Shown in pieces: positions 33,227 to 44,491 of a stretch of DNA of 64,000 nt (the first letter of the stretch is position 1; each line of letters starts with the position of its first letter). Source of the stretch: Pseudofabraea citricarpa (lineage: Eukaryota > Ascomycota > Leotiomycetes > Helotiales > Dermateaceae). The position numbers and the translations under genes were made by a program. Location: positions 62,001 through 126,000 of the forward strand of contig JAPWGK010000024.1 in assembly GCA_029641185.1 (NCBI GenBank), given 5' to 3'. The notes below the pieces were generated by a model that saw only the letters and a program-made list of their open reading frames with translations, ran no database searches and was not told the DNA's origin.

Positions 33227-33809
33227 ATGCTCGGAGTAGTTGTGCAACCACCAGGGCAGTGCCGAGCGGGCGTGGCTATCTATCCTCCCGTAGTAGCCAC
33301 CCTACGCTCCCGTGATGACATCTACGACCGCCTCTCTCGAACCTGGGCCGTCGCCACACTGGTACATTATTCCGGGGATGTGCTAGAGGACCAGCTCGAT
33401 GGCAGAGTGTCAGACTCAGCACACCCCATGCCTGAACGAGCGCATGCTCACAGCAGCAGCTCCTCCCGGCGAGGGCGAGGCCACAGGAGTGAGCGTGAGC
33501 AGGCCTACTTCTGCTTCCCCGACCTGGCCATCCACTACCCTGGGAAATACCGCATCCGAGTGACGGTGATGAGCATGGAAGATTCCTCGTCTTCCGACGG
33601 CTCGGTGGTCTTTGAAGAAGAAGTCGAAAGCCACACCATTACTGTTGGCGAGAACGACCCCGGGCAGCCCAGACTAAGTATGTTTCAAAGCTTGCGCTCA
33701 GCGAGGGTAAAAAAGTTGCTGACCAGTCTCCTCTGTAGGCTCCGACGAGCGATCATACATTCACGCCTTGCGCAACGACGGGCAGCACATCCCCTCTCCG
33801 AGATCGTGA
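33227..33809 (+). CDS. Short velvet-domain regulator
   Basis: Velvet-family DNA-binding protein; the family links development to secondary metabolism and acts as dimers in the nucleus. Exons 33227-33677 and 33739-33809 give 173 residues; the intron is 61 bp (GTATGT...TGTAG). The domain reads GVAIYPPVVATLRS at the start, WAVATLVHY, then a Ser/Arg-rich loop, YFCFPDLAIHYPGKYRIRVT, VESHTITVG, and the closing SSDERSYIHALRNDGQHIP with the stop three residues later. It is thus almost only a velvet domain, shorter than VeA, VelB, VosA or VelC proteins. VelC seems the nearest class, but this is not certain. In-frame codons continue upstream to the predicted 5' intron without an ATG. Confidence 0.75.
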
Positions 33810-34421
33810 GTGCGTCAAAGCAGCAAAGGAAAAGAAAGCGGACAGGCCTATGGGTCTTGTTCACTATGATTCACGAGAGACGGAGTAGATGGCTCGGTTA
33901 GAATAGGAGTTTTGGAGTGGGAAATTAGCGAAGGGACAGGCACGGAAAAAACAGGGGGGCACATGGAAAAGAGAAAAGGGAGTTAGCTGGTATGCGTAGA
34001 CTTTGAGAGACACCAAGTATCACTGCTTTTATTTAGATGGAGAATTGAACTTTTTTCCTCCCTTGATTCTTTTGACCAGGCCGCAAGGGAGCACGGTTTT
34101 GGGTAGCATCCAAGCTGAAAATACCAGAATTCCCACACGGTTCAACAAGCACACATTTCTCACCACATCACAGAAATTGACAAAAGCAGAGTCTTGCATG
34201 CAGAGAATCTCAAAACCCAAGGTATCGTATTTCCATTTCTATTTTTTTGTTTCTCAAATTCCTATCCACTCCACAGGTAGATTAGACACAAAACTGTTAA
34301 TAAACCATCCTTATCCTCGTGATCCGTCGTTATTAAACCATACAAAAATGCAAAGAGGTATCATCATCTCATAAGATCCCAAAAACGCCGTGTCCAAGAG
34401 CAAAGAAAAACCATGCATCAA
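33810..34421. other. Intergenic between convergent velvet and patatin genes
   Basis: 612 bp with both 3' UTRs. No gene recognised. Confidence 0.4.
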
Positions 34422-36352
34422 TCAACGACCTCGGTACTCTGGCTTTCGTGCCATGTTCACAATAGGTGGGGGACCATCTTCTAGTGGATATGGCGTGGTT
34501 ACCGCAGGTCTTCCTCTCCCAGCTGCGCTTATTTGGATTGGTGTCTTAGGAGGTAGAGGTGGTGGCTCGACTCTTCCCCCGATCATCGCCCGACCTCCAG
34601 ATAATTGAGGACCAGGATGGTCATCCTGACTGACGATAGCAATCTTGTCTGCCCCTCCCGCTGTGCGATATTGAGAAGGAGTTGGAGCATTCACAACAAA
34701 TCGGTCATCATTTGGGTCTGGCCGTTGGGGGGACATGCGAGCAGGTGGTGGTGGGGAATGTGGAAGTTCAGAAGACGAGCGAGGTGAAGGTGTGCCGTGT
34801 TGGCCAGGAACTTCCAAAGTCTCACGGTGACCCGATTCGTATGACGGCCGAGGCGGCGGACTTTGTGGCGGAGGTGCAAGTTCAGGAACCTCTGCTGGTA
34901 ACTCGATGGCATTGGGATATGCTTCAGGGACATCTTGAAGGTATTTATAAGTCGTATTTGGCGCAGCGGCAGCAGCCTCCCCTCGGTCAAAACGAATCTT
35001 TGCTCGGTGGATTTTTGCTAGCTTTGCTGCTGCTGCGTGGTTCATTGTTTGGACTTCGCCCTTGGCGAGATACCGTCTTGTTCCTGTACTAATATCTGCC
35101 AGGCGGTTCCATTCGTTCATACCAAACTCTCCTACCCCGATCTCAACGTTAAGTCTGAAGTAATTCTCCACCTGGACTCCACGTTTGTTCAGGTATTCGC
35201 GTTTCATGAACTGATGTGTTTCTTCGCATCCCTCAATCTTGGAGATCAAACGCCGTCGGGCTTCTGCAAATTCACCCATGAACCCTTCATACCATAAATG
35301 TTGGTTGTTGTCGCTCCCTGCCGGTCGTTTACCTGTGCCAATGCTGACAAACACGCCAACGTCCCGCCCGGGCCACTCGTTAATTACAGCTTCGTCCAAG
35401 GCAAAAGGCGCAGGATTATATTGACCAGATCCTTCGTCAATAAAGACCGATTGCCCAACGGTGATGGGCTTAAAAGCCAGACCTGTCGCGGATGTCGCGC
35501 GTCCCGCTTGCCAAATTGTGCAGTTAAATTCAGGAGAGGGTTCTTTTCTTGAATCGTAGGACCGTAAAATTGCCGGGGAGCCATTTTTTGGTGTGCCTTT
35601 GTAAATTGCGGTAACAGCACTGTCTCGCGTTAGTTCATATCTCAACATTTTACCAGGATGTACCTACGTCTTTGTTCTGTTCTCTCTCGTGTCGTAGAGC
35701 AGGGCATTTGAATCACCCCACCTCAAGGCCATCAAAGGCCGGTTCATATAACTCTGTGGGCTCCTCGCACTGAAACTCGCCACGCTGGCATTGCTTGTAT
35801 GCCGCTGTGGTATGCTCGAGCGTTGACTGAAAGGACTCATCGGGCTCACAATATCGGAGTCGTCCCCATCATTGCCTTCTCCCTCGTGGACGGTGTGCTC
35901 CCGGACACACTCCTTGATGGCCTCCTCCAACTTGCTTGCCTTGAACAGAGTGGATCGGTAGGGTATTCCGGCGATGGTCTTGTCCGTCTCGAAGACCTTC
36001 CGCGTCATCCTCACGTAGACCTCTTTGCACGTCTCCAAGTCCAGGCGTAATCTTCCCAGCATGATAGCGATCAAGCCGCCTGTACCCGTCCCGCATATGA
36101 GATCGAAGTGGTCGCATGGCTTTGGAATCTCTTGTCTCTTGGGAGCGCGTCCTTCGATCTCCACGAAGGTTCGGTGCATTAATTCCTGGATGATGATAAG
36201 CATGGAATAGCCGCGAACGCCACCTCCATCTAATACTGGTCAGTAATTTTCGATAGGGAATGGGATATTTTGTTTCTCTTACCTAGAGATAATATACGCA
36301 GCGGAGGCCCCTTGGTAGTGTCTTTGCGCCGTAGTGCGCCGTTGCTGTCCAT
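34422..36352 (-). CDS. Patatin-like protein lacking the nucleophile serine
   Basis: Patatin-fold protein of the phospholipase A2-like family. Exons 36283-36352, 35668-36229 and 34422-35619 give 609 residues; introns are 53 and 48 bp. The anion hole DGGGVRG is present just after the first splice. The nucleophile elbow, normally G-x-S-x-G, reads GTGTGG (36075-36092): glycine, codon GGT at 36084-36086, replaces serine. The second dyad motif reads VFIDEGSGQYNP rather than DGG/DGA. The rest of the fold is well kept (LRILSLDGGG, SIGTGKRPAG). About 200 C-terminal residues are Pro-rich and probably disordered. A non-catalytic, lipid-binding or scaffold role is possible. Confidence 0.85.
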
Positions 36353-37783
36353 TGTGAAGGTTGTCGCAGCGATGCAATGGAGGGACCCCTCGGAGGGGTT
36401 GTTGTTTATGAGGGAGTTGTTGGTTCAGCTGGAGCGCGGACGATGCAGCGATGACTGTGTTTGCTGAGTGTAGAGGAGAAAAGTGTCAGCAGCGAGCTCT
36501 GGAGGAAATAATGAGCAGAGTTGTAGTTGTGGTCGTGGCCGTGGTGGGGTTGGGTTGGGAGTCAACGAGGCTATGCTGGCGGAGTAGCGCGGCGAAAGAA
36601 GGTTCAAGGTTCACGATTCCGGCGCACGCGATGATGCAGTAGTAGTAGTCTGTCTCTGTGGTCCTGAGGTGCCGCTGTACGAGACGAGTACAGATGACAG
36701 AGGATTCTTTGGGCTGCTGGGTTTAGTGCTGGGCTGAGGCGTGGTGGGCTTTGCAGGGCAGGCTTGTGGGCTTGTGGGCTCCATAGTTCCATAGTGCTGG
36801 TTGAACTCTTGAACTCTTGAACTCCCGTGACTGCCAGGACCAGGACCCTTGCCCGATGACCGAATGTCACATTATCAGAATCTCACAGTGTATATCAGTG
36901 ATATCACCACGAGTACGGTACTCGTAGAGACCAGCAGCAAGAGCAAAAGCCGAGTCTAGAGCACAAGTCGAGTCTCTAGCAGTCATCTATTTGTCTTTGA
37001 CTTGTGTCGCAGGTTAATGAGGGCTTCTGGTCAAGTAAGTTCTGTGTGTGTCTTGTCAGCTCCCGCCGCCATGATTGGTGATGACCTTTACCGGCCCGTG
37101 TCCGGAATGACGTGGGTTGGCCCAGCGTTCAGCTCGCGATGGATGAATTCCCCAGTTTCCAGCGAAGAAGCAGCCAGAGAACCGGTGGCGGTGCAACATG
37201 GTGCCAGCCCCCTGGCCCTGATTGATCATCGCCGATAGTGGAGTTGGTCGTCGGTTCTTTGCCGTTCACGACCATTCAGTCGTCCGAATCAACTTCCGTC
37301 CTATCCAGACTCCCATGCTGTACCTGGAAATACATTATTTAGTCCTTGTTAGCTCCTCGAGATTTACTTTCCGGCCGCTTTCTATGTGCCGAGTTACGAT
37401 CTCGTGCCTTGTGCCTTTTAGCTTTAGCTACGCGGCCGAAGACAGCCTTATTCTTCAAGGCATTTAGCTAGGTACGCAAAGCATAGGTATCATGATATAG
37501 GAAATAGTAACATACTTCTCAATGCATAAACGGACTGCAGAGCATAAATTCACTAGAAAAGCATATACCTGATGATTATAAAGCCGACGTCTGTACGGAG
37601 CAACCGGTCAATACCGTGATCGTGATGCCTTCCAAGTTGCCTTGTCGCGTGTGCTACGTAGCGAGGCTGGCACTTGCACACCAGAGCAGTAAACAACCAA
37701 ACCGCTAAGCAGCTAAACAGCTAAACAGCTAAACAAGCTCGACAAGCTCGACAAGCCAGCACCAACACACAAACACACACAGC
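36353..37783. other. Divergent promoter region patatin / DAM1
   Basis: 1.43 kb with short direct repeats: GGGCTTGTGGGCTTGTGGGC near 36766-36779, TTGAACTC x3 near 36801-36824, and CAGCTAAA/CAAGCTCGA repeats at 37708-37757 in the DAM1 leader. No gene seen. Confidence 0.45.
37708..37757 (+). repeat. Short tandem repeats in the DAM1 leader
   Basis: About three copies of CAGCTAAA(CA), followed directly by copies of CAAGCTCGA, ending about 25 bp before the DAM1 start codon. Confidence 0.75.
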
Positions 37784-38583
37784 ATGGCATCGTCAACTAC
37801 CCCTCTGGCCCTCTCTTCCGCGCCACGCTCTACATCTCAGACACGATACAATGCCCCCTCACGCCCCACGACGCCTCTGCGACCTTCGTCGCGCTCGTCG
37901 CTGCGGTCGTCCTCTGGCGTGAACCCCACCGCCCTGCCCCTCGAGACGTTCGAGCCGTCCTTTGCTGAACTATCAGATGGAATGGCTGACCTCGAGGCAA
38001 ACTTCATGCATCTGCAGCTGATGCACGAGAGCCTTGCACGCTTCAGCGAGAACTTTGGCGCCTTTTTGTACGGCTTAAACATGAATGCCTTCTGTGTGGA
38101 TTTTCCAGAGGTTTGTGAGCCAGCGCGCCGCAGTTAGCTTCATTGGCTGAGCGATTGAACAGGCCCCCATCCCAGACTCATTTCGTCGGGCGAAGGACCA
38201 AGAGGATAAATTAGGTAAGTTAGTAGACCTCAAAGTAGATGCCCATTTCTAACCTTTCACAGGAAGATCTACAAGTTCAGAAAGATTTCACGGCGAGATT
38301 GATGGAGAGACAACATTTATGTATGTGGCTTGTAGCCGTGACTACAAATAGGCTGTGCTGATATCAGACTTCTAGGACGACAGACACATCCTTTGTGGAC
38401 AATCCCCCCACTTCATCGAAAGCGACACCCAAAAAGTTCACCACACCGGTCCCGCCATCGCGGATAGCAAGCTCAGCTGGCCGCGGAGGGGGCCCTGCAG
38501 GCAGAGGCGGAGCAGCGAGAGGAGGACTTCGGGGCACCCGTGGTAGTGGCCTCGCAAGGGCCAGAGGCCGAGGCGTGAGATAA
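37784..38583 (+). CDS. DAM1: DASH complex subunit Dam1
   Basis: Kinetochore protein that helps the DASH ring couple chromosomes to spindle microtubules. Four exons (37784-38110, 38163-38214, 38263-38320, 38376-38583) give 214 residues. The Dam1 domain (about residues 50-112) includes FAELSDGMADLEANFMHLQ and FGAFLYGLNMNAFCVDFPEAP, typical of fungal Dam1. The N-terminus is Ser/Thr/Pro/Arg-rich and may be phosphorylated. The C-terminus is a Gly/Arg/Ala-rich basic tail (GRGGGPAGRGG). The gene ends 94 bp from the BUD20 stop, so the two 3' ends are closely convergent. Confidence 0.9.
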
Positions 38584-38677
38584 TAAGATACCCTTTGAAG
38601 TTTTGCCTTTTCTCAAGAAATCTGCTGATGGCGATGAAATGTTTCAATCCGTGCGATAATATCCCAGCGCCATGTCT

Positions 38678-39211
38678 TCATGATGCGATGCCCTCCTCGA
38701 GTATGCCGGAGTTTTCCATCTCTACCTCCATATCTTGCATGTTCTCTCTTGCTGCAGCACGAGGCCCATTGTCCGTTCGCAGTCCTATGGCTGCTTCGGC
38801 ATCTTTCTGAGTATACGGTCCTTCCTTGAGAGCCTTGACTCTATAAACGAATGGTAGTTAGCATTCTTCTATCGTTGGTAAATTGGGCATGGTAAGCTTG
38901 CCTTCTCTTGTGCGTCTTCCCCTTGCGATGGGTAACTAGACTGTTCTCGCCCTCAAACCATTTCGCGCACTCGACACAGTAGAATTGACCCAAACCAGGC
39001 AGATCTTCCGCAGGCTTGAGGTTCTTGTGTTGCGCAAGGTGCTTGGGCGACCGGATATCCTCTATGATCTGATCCAGATCCCTGATGCCTCGTTAGATAA
39101 CTATTCGTACATCCCCCGCTATCGTATGAACAAGAGCACGGGAAGGATAAAAGTCTCATACCTCAAGCGTCTCCGGGTCTTGGTCTTGGTGGATTTCTGA
39201 GGAATACCCAT
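38678..39211 (-). CDS. BUD20: C2H2 zinc-finger protein Bud20 (ZNF593 homologue)
   Basis: Shuttling pre-60S export factor. Three exons (39162-39211, 38902-39081, 38841 minus one to 38678) give 130 residues. The start is MGIPQKSTKTKTRRRLRDLD, and the zinc finger reads FYCVECAKWFEGENSLVTH...GKTHKRR, with C-x2-C and H-x5-H ligands. It continues VKALKEGPYTQKDAEAA, all as in Bud20. The second intron, 38841-38901, begins with GC (AGAAG|GCAAGC) and ends TTTATAG. The acidic C-terminus is short. Confidence 0.9.
38841..38901 (-). other. GC-AG intron of BUD20
   Basis: Donor AG|GCAAGC closely matches the known GC-donor consensus; the acceptor is TTTATAG. Splicing it joins KTHKRR to VKALKEG in frame. Confidence 0.8.
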
Positions 39212-39485
39212 GTTGAAGTTGGGGTTCGAGGGTCAATGGGAGGGTATATGATGTAAGGTACCTCGGGCTGCCGTGGGCGATGGACTGGCTCCAGAAATTT
39301 TCATTTGTGCCGCTACGAAAAAGTTGTTATCTGTCACGTGGTCGATTCTCAAATCGATTTGCGATAAGGCGATAGATTGTCGATAGGCCTCTCGTGATAT
39401 TGATATACGTGTACTAGACAATACCTTCAACCAATCGTAGTATAATATAAAACTTTTAAATTCATTTATTCATGCTATCTAACAT

Positions 39486-40819
39486 CTATCGATCAGCCTC
39501 TTCTCGGATCTGTTCTGCAGCAACGACCGTCGTCCTCTTGGGTTGGGCTGATTTGAGTGGGGGTAAGAGACTTCTCGCTGTTTGTCTAGCTTGTTGGGCC
39601 ATCAAAGCGTCGATGACAACCAGAGAAGCCATAGCCTCGACAATAGGTACTGCTCTTGGAACTACACAAGGGTCATGTCTTCCTTTTGCCTCCAACACAC
39701 CATCAGCGTCCCCATCATAGGTCACCGTCTGCTGTGCTTGACCAATAGTCGCCGGTGGCTTGAACGCAACTCGGAAGTAAATAGGAGCACCATTGGTAAT
39801 TCCTCCTTGAATACCGCCAGAATTGTTAGTCTTGGTGGTGAGTCGGGGTCTTGGAATGCCATTCTTTGAGGCTCCAGTCTCTCCAGCAGGGACCTCGGGT
39901 GCAACGATGAAAGGGTCGTTGTGAATTGAGCCAGGAACTTCACAGCCACCGAATCCCGAACCAATTTCAAAGCCCTTGGTTGCAGGAATACTGAGCATGG
40001 CATGGGCGAGCATTGCCTCCATCTTGTCAAATGCTGGCTCTCCAAGACCACTTGGGACATTCTTGATTACACAAGTCACGGTGCCCCCAATACTGTCGTG
40101 TCGGTCCCTGAAATCCGCTATACATTCTTCCATCTTAGCTGCGGCTGCGGCATCTGGGCATCTTACGGGAATGAAGGAATCAACTGTCTTTCGGTCAATG
40201 GTTTCGAGGAGAGAGAGGAAGGCAGGATTAGTCGATGGGCTAGGATGAGTCGCTGAAGGAGGGAACATGTGGATATTGCCGACGGAGGTGACAAAAGCTG
40301 TAATCTCGATGCCGTGCGCCAGCTTCAAGTACTTCTCTGCAATTGCACCGGCAGCGACTCGTCCAATGGTCTCTCGGGCACTACTCCGTCCCCCTCCACT
40401 GCTTGCCTTGACGCCATACTTCTCGAGGTAGGTCCAATCGGCATGACTTGGTCTTGGGTACAAGTCCATTGTCGAGTTTCCGTAGTCCTTGGGCCGCTGG
40501 TCTTCGTTGCGTACCAACATTCCAATGGGCGTGCCGAGGGTGATTCCGAATTCAGTGCCAGATTGGATCTCCACACGGTCTTTCTCGTCTCGTGGAGTAG
40601 TCAGCGCACTCTGGCCCGGTCGTCTGCGTGTCATCTGAGGTTGAATGTCCGCTTCGGTGAGCTCCATCCCTGGCGGACAACCATCCACGATGCATCCCAC
40701 TGACCGACAATGCGACTCGCCATAGCTAAGCAACCCGCCGTTATTAGCAAGCAGATCAACAATTGGAAATTGCGCAGAACATACGTGGTGACCCTGAAGT
40801 GTTCTCCAAAGGTAGACAT
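39486..40819 (-). CDS. ARO2: Chorismate synthase
   Basis: Last shikimate-pathway step: it turns 5-enolpyruvylshikimate-3-phosphate into chorismate with reduced FMN. Exon 1 40785-40819, intron 40726-40784 (59 bp, GTATGT...CTTAG), exon 2 39486-40725; 424 residues. The signature [21 protein letters not shown] is joined by splicing; [46 protein letters not shown] and [13 protein letters not shown] are all kept. It is a stand-alone cytosolic enzyme. A TGACTC core about 80 bp upstream of the ATG (near 40900) is a possible weak Gcn4/CpcA site. Confidence 0.97.
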
Positions 40820-41174
40820 GGCTGGTGAAGTTGGTCTTACGTGTGAAGTTGGAAGCAAAATGGTTGCAAGGCGGAGAAAATTGTTGCTATACTCAGCCTG
40901 ATGACTCTTTCAGCTGTGGTGGCGTGTCGGTAGAAATGCGTGGGCGTGGGGCACAAATCGTGGCGCATAAGCATCGTTTAGCGAAGATCGTCACTAACCA
41001 GATGAGGGGACGGACATGACTTTTGCGCAGGTACATGAATGGAGGAAATAGCTTGTAAGTTGCTGCACTAATCTAATGGGTTGTACATTCAACTCTCTTC
41101 GTAAACAATCATAAATAGGACGCCGTTACCATGCCGCTAAAACGAACTAGATGGACCATCAACAACAACCAAGA
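40820..41174. other. Intergenic between ARO2 and MTHFR
   Basis: 355 bp holding the ARO2 promoter and the MTHFR 3' UTR. One TGACTC near 40900. No gene. Confidence 0.4.
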
Positions 41175-43163
41175 TCACTTGAGCAAAATATCCCACAGTC
41201 CTTGGTTCTCTTTGAAGCTGTGGTGAATGACGTTCACCAACCATATATCACCACGGACTCTCTCAATGAGCCCCTTGCTCTCGCTCTTCAATGGGTAGAC
41301 ACGGCTCCACTCACCCCAGATGCCAAATGCTTCTTCGGCCCAGGCTCTGAAGCTTACCTCTTCGATGATGGTTGGCGTAATGATCTCTTTTCCAGTAAAG
41401 CAACCCCAAGTGACAGCATTCGTGCTACCCTCCTCGGCAACGCCCCCAAAAATGAAATCTCCGTCCGCATTGCTAGCATAGTAGCTCACATCATCACCAA
41501 GATCGATTAGCTTAGAATGGAGCGCCTTCCAGTCTGAAGATGGAACAAAAAGCTCAACGAAGGCTTTCTGGAAGACAAATCCGTTCTTTGGACCCCATCC
41601 AAAGATACGGTCAGTAGAACGCAGTCCATCCACAGCTGGTTGAGAAGCTACAGTCCACCATCCCTTTTTGTTCAAGGCTAGAAGCTCTGCCTTGATGCTG
41701 TTCGTCTCTTCGTTGAGGCCTTCCTCGCTCCATGGGATAGCACTCAATCTTCCCTCGATATGCCCGATAAACAATTCAGTGATATCGGCTATGGATTTCG
41801 GGTAGCCCCAGAGCTTGATGGCTTGGGTCACTGACATATGCAGCGATACGCCATACCCATCGATTTCTCCGTATGCTGGGGAGCGAGCATCACCCCAACG
41901 ACCATTGGGAAAGTCATCCCAAGTTGCCTCCCGTCCCAGGGATCCTTCTCCTTCAGAAATAGCAAGCGTATTAGCGCGAGAATTGATGGCCTCTGCCGGA
42001 ACCGAGGCTTCGAGAGCTGTTGCCTCAAATGAAGGGTTTGAGGTATTCGGTGCAGTTACAATGACTCGGTTGTGCGGATCCGATCCAATGGAGGATTGAC
42101 GTCGAGAACGCTGGTTAGGCTCACGGACGGACAAGTGGGTTGAGCCATTGATAACGCCGTTCTGTAACGGAATGTCGATTATTGCAGACTCGTCTGTGCT
42201 CACAGCTGGAATAAGATCTGTGCGTTCAAGAATAAATGATACAGCCTTTTCGAGATTGAGGGTGTAGAAATGAAATCCTCTGGGACCTGGAGCAGGAATT
42301 TTTGATGTTTTAATGTGTGATATGATCTCACTGACGATATCCACCCCCACCTTTTTGACCATTTCATCATCTCCTCGAACTTCGTCCAATCTTGACATGA
42401 TATCCGACGGCAACTTGGCATGACTAAGTTTAGTTGTGCGCTTGATCATCTGATAGCTCTGGATTGGCATCATGCCAGGAATGATGGGAATATCCTTAAA
42501 AGCACCGCTAGGATGTTCTCGAAGCAGAGACTCAAAGCGATCATAGGCGGAGACGTCGAAAAACAGTTGAGTCATAATAAAATCCGCGCCAGCTTGCACT
42601 TTCTCTGCCAGATATGGCAGATCATGGTCAAGGCTTTGGCCCAGGGGATGACTCTCGTCGGCGTGGCCTTCAGGATATGCTGCAACACCAATGCAGAAGT
42701 AGTCCCCGTATTGCTTTCGAATATAGCGTACTAGATCGACTGCCCATTCAAATTCGACCTCCTCTGCTGCCGTGCCCTCGCCGTTTTCATCCACATCGCG
42801 GTATTCCTCGCTCCTAGGCGGGTCTCCCCTCAATGCCAGTATGTTTCTGATGCCCAGAACCTTTGCCTCCTCCAGCGCTTCGTCGACCAATGCGCGACTC
42901 ATATTTGTGCAGGTAAGGTGCAGACATGTTGTAAGCCCCAGGTCTCGTTGACAGAGCTCGGCAAGTTCGAGGGATTTGGAGGCAGTTGAACCACCTGCAC
43001 CCCAAGTGACCGTGACGAAGAGAGGTCGTAACGCTCGAGACATTCGGTCTAGACGGGCGCGCAGGTTGGAGGAGCCCATTGCCGTCTTGGGAGGGAAGAA
43101 TTCGAGGGAGAAATAATTCGCATTTGGCGGCAAAGCCGCGATCTTATCTGTGATTTTTTCCAT
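41175..43163 (-). CDS. MET12: Methylenetetrahydrofolate reductase (MET12/met11 type)
   Basis: Flavoprotein that reduces 5,10-methylene-THF to 5-methyl-THF for methionine synthesis. Single exon, 662 residues. The start MEKITDKIAALPPNANYFSL is that of MET12-class proteins rather than MET13. The catalytic barrel includes SLEFFPPKTAMG, FVTVTWGAGGST, HLTCTNM, NILALRGDPPR, VAAYPEGH and ADFIMTQLFFD. The C-terminal half (from about residue 320) is the eukaryotic regulatory domain, with WGAR-like surroundings: GRWGDARSPAYG, then IFGWGPKNGFVFQKAFVELF. The open frame continues about 30 codons upstream without an ATG. Confidence 0.95.
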   Translation of the reverse strand: MEKITDKIAALPPNANYFSLEFFPPKTAMGSSNLRARLDRMSRALRPLFVTVTWGAGGSTASKSLELAELCQRDLGLTTCLHLTCTNMSRALVDEALEEAKVLGIRNILALRGDPPRSEEYRDVDENGEGTAAEEVEFEWAVDLVRYIRKQYGDYFCIGVAAYPEGHADESHPLGQSLDHDLPYLAEKVQAGADFIMTQLFFDVSAYDRFESLLREHPSGAFKDIPIIPGMMPIQSYQMIKRTTKLSHAKLPSDIMSRLDEVRGDDEMVKKVGVDIVSEIISHIKTSKIPAPGPRGFHFYTLNLEKAVSFILERTDLIPAVSTDESAIIDIPLQNGVINGSTHLSVREPNQRSRRQSSIGSDPHNRVIVTAPNTSNPSFEATALEASVPAEAINSRANTLAISEGEGSLGREATWDDFPNGRWGDARSPAYGEIDGYGVSLHMSVTQAIKLWGYPKSIADITELFIGHIEGRLSAIPWSEEGLNEETNSIKAELLALNKKGWWTVASQPAVDGLRSTDRIFGWGPKNGFVFQKAFVELFVPSSDWKALHSKLIDLGDDVSYYASNADGDFIFGGVAEEGSTNAVTWGCFTGKEIITPTIIEEVSFRAWAEEAFGIWGEWSRVYPLKSESKGLIERVRGDIWLVNVIHHSFKENQGLWDILLK

Positions 43164-44491
43164 TCTTGCTGGCCAATCTGGTTCAGAAGATTGGGAGATG
43201 TACGGGTTCCAACTGGTTGACGCCCAAGGTGGTAGAGATGGTTGTCGCGTCAATGGAGTTGAAAAGTTGTATTTCTGACCTGGGCCGAACTCACAAAGGA
43301 GGGCATGTACCTACTTTGACAGAGGGGTACCGGTAGCGCATGCAGCGTATCTCTGACTTCACACGGCAGCAGTGCCGCAGCCTGTGTGCCTCAGGTATTG
43401 ACAGCGTTTTCCACCTGCAGTTCGCCCGAAAACCCGCCGCGGTTAGGCTTGGACTGGAAACAAAACCTAACCTCCCCCATAATATCTATAATATCAAGAA
43501 TTCTAGCACTATCATCTATATCAAATCATTCTATATTCAGTTGAACGTCTTAAAGGGTCGTGCATAAATCATGTCGATACAAGTGTCTCCCTGCTAATTT
43601 GAGGAACTCACAAGATGCCTTTTACAGTTTGAACCTCATCATCTCCTTCAATCATCAGATACTTTTGAATAACCATATGCTTTTTTGGTTCCTATACATT
43701 TTTGAATTGCCAAGGACTTCTCAGTCACCAAATAAACCTGAATTATCATATGCCTTTGGGTCTTTAAGGTGATTCTAAATCAATAGATAATCCTAAGCAG
43801 CTAAGTTCTTTTGAATTTTTGAGTAGGTTTTGATAACTTACTTCTTTTAAGTTATTATATGCTTCGAGATATCGCCAAATCCTTTTTAGCAATTAAATTA
43901 TCTGAATCATTTTATACTTTCAAATTAGCATACCCTGTTTGAATTTTTTAAGCCTCAAATAATCTTGTACTTGTCCTGCCTTCTGAGCCTTTATTCAATT
44001 ATATTAATTTCAATTACTAGTTTTCAAATTAAAGAAGTTGACTATTTCGATTATCATCTTCCAATTAGCACCCCACGCCAACTAATCAAGTGTGATTCTT
44101 GACATTCTAAGCTATAGACATTTCATTAAGTACTCGCTTAGAGATTAGTTTATTCGCGGACATCGGTCGCTTATTGACCGATCAGCCCGCGGTTTTCTTC
44201 GCCGTCAAATGCCGTGGTGGTGAGTTTTTCTTTCTTTTCTTCGAAGTAGAGATGGACAATTACTAGAATAGGAATTTCATGCTTTGGCTACTTAGTAATT
44301 GTGATCGCGGTCCTGGAGGCTAATGTAGCCCCGTTAAGAACCACACCAATCATCGTCATTCCTCACCTTGCCACGCTTGCTTATTAGAAATCATGATTGT
44401 GTCATAAACGGAATCAAAACTATTACATAGACGTATTGTGCTACTATAAAGCAAACCATCATGCCTGTATTACTGATCAGAGCAATCCATC
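43164..44491. other. AT-rich region before the SDR gene
   Basis: 1.3 kb without a gene; most of it is the degenerate ~18-bp minisatellite. An exact 7-bp inverted repeat ATCGGTC/GACCGAT (44162-44182) lies near the SDR side. Confidence 0.5.
43640..44040 (+). repeat. Degenerate ~18-bp minisatellite, copy A
   Basis: About 20 loose units of 16-20 bp. The best units read CTTTTGAATAACCATATG, CTGAATTATCATATGCC, CTTTTAAGTTATTATATG and CTCAAATAATCTTGTAC. Common pattern: CYTTTGAATWATYATATG. Related to the array at 48.87-49.03 kb. Confidence 0.6.
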
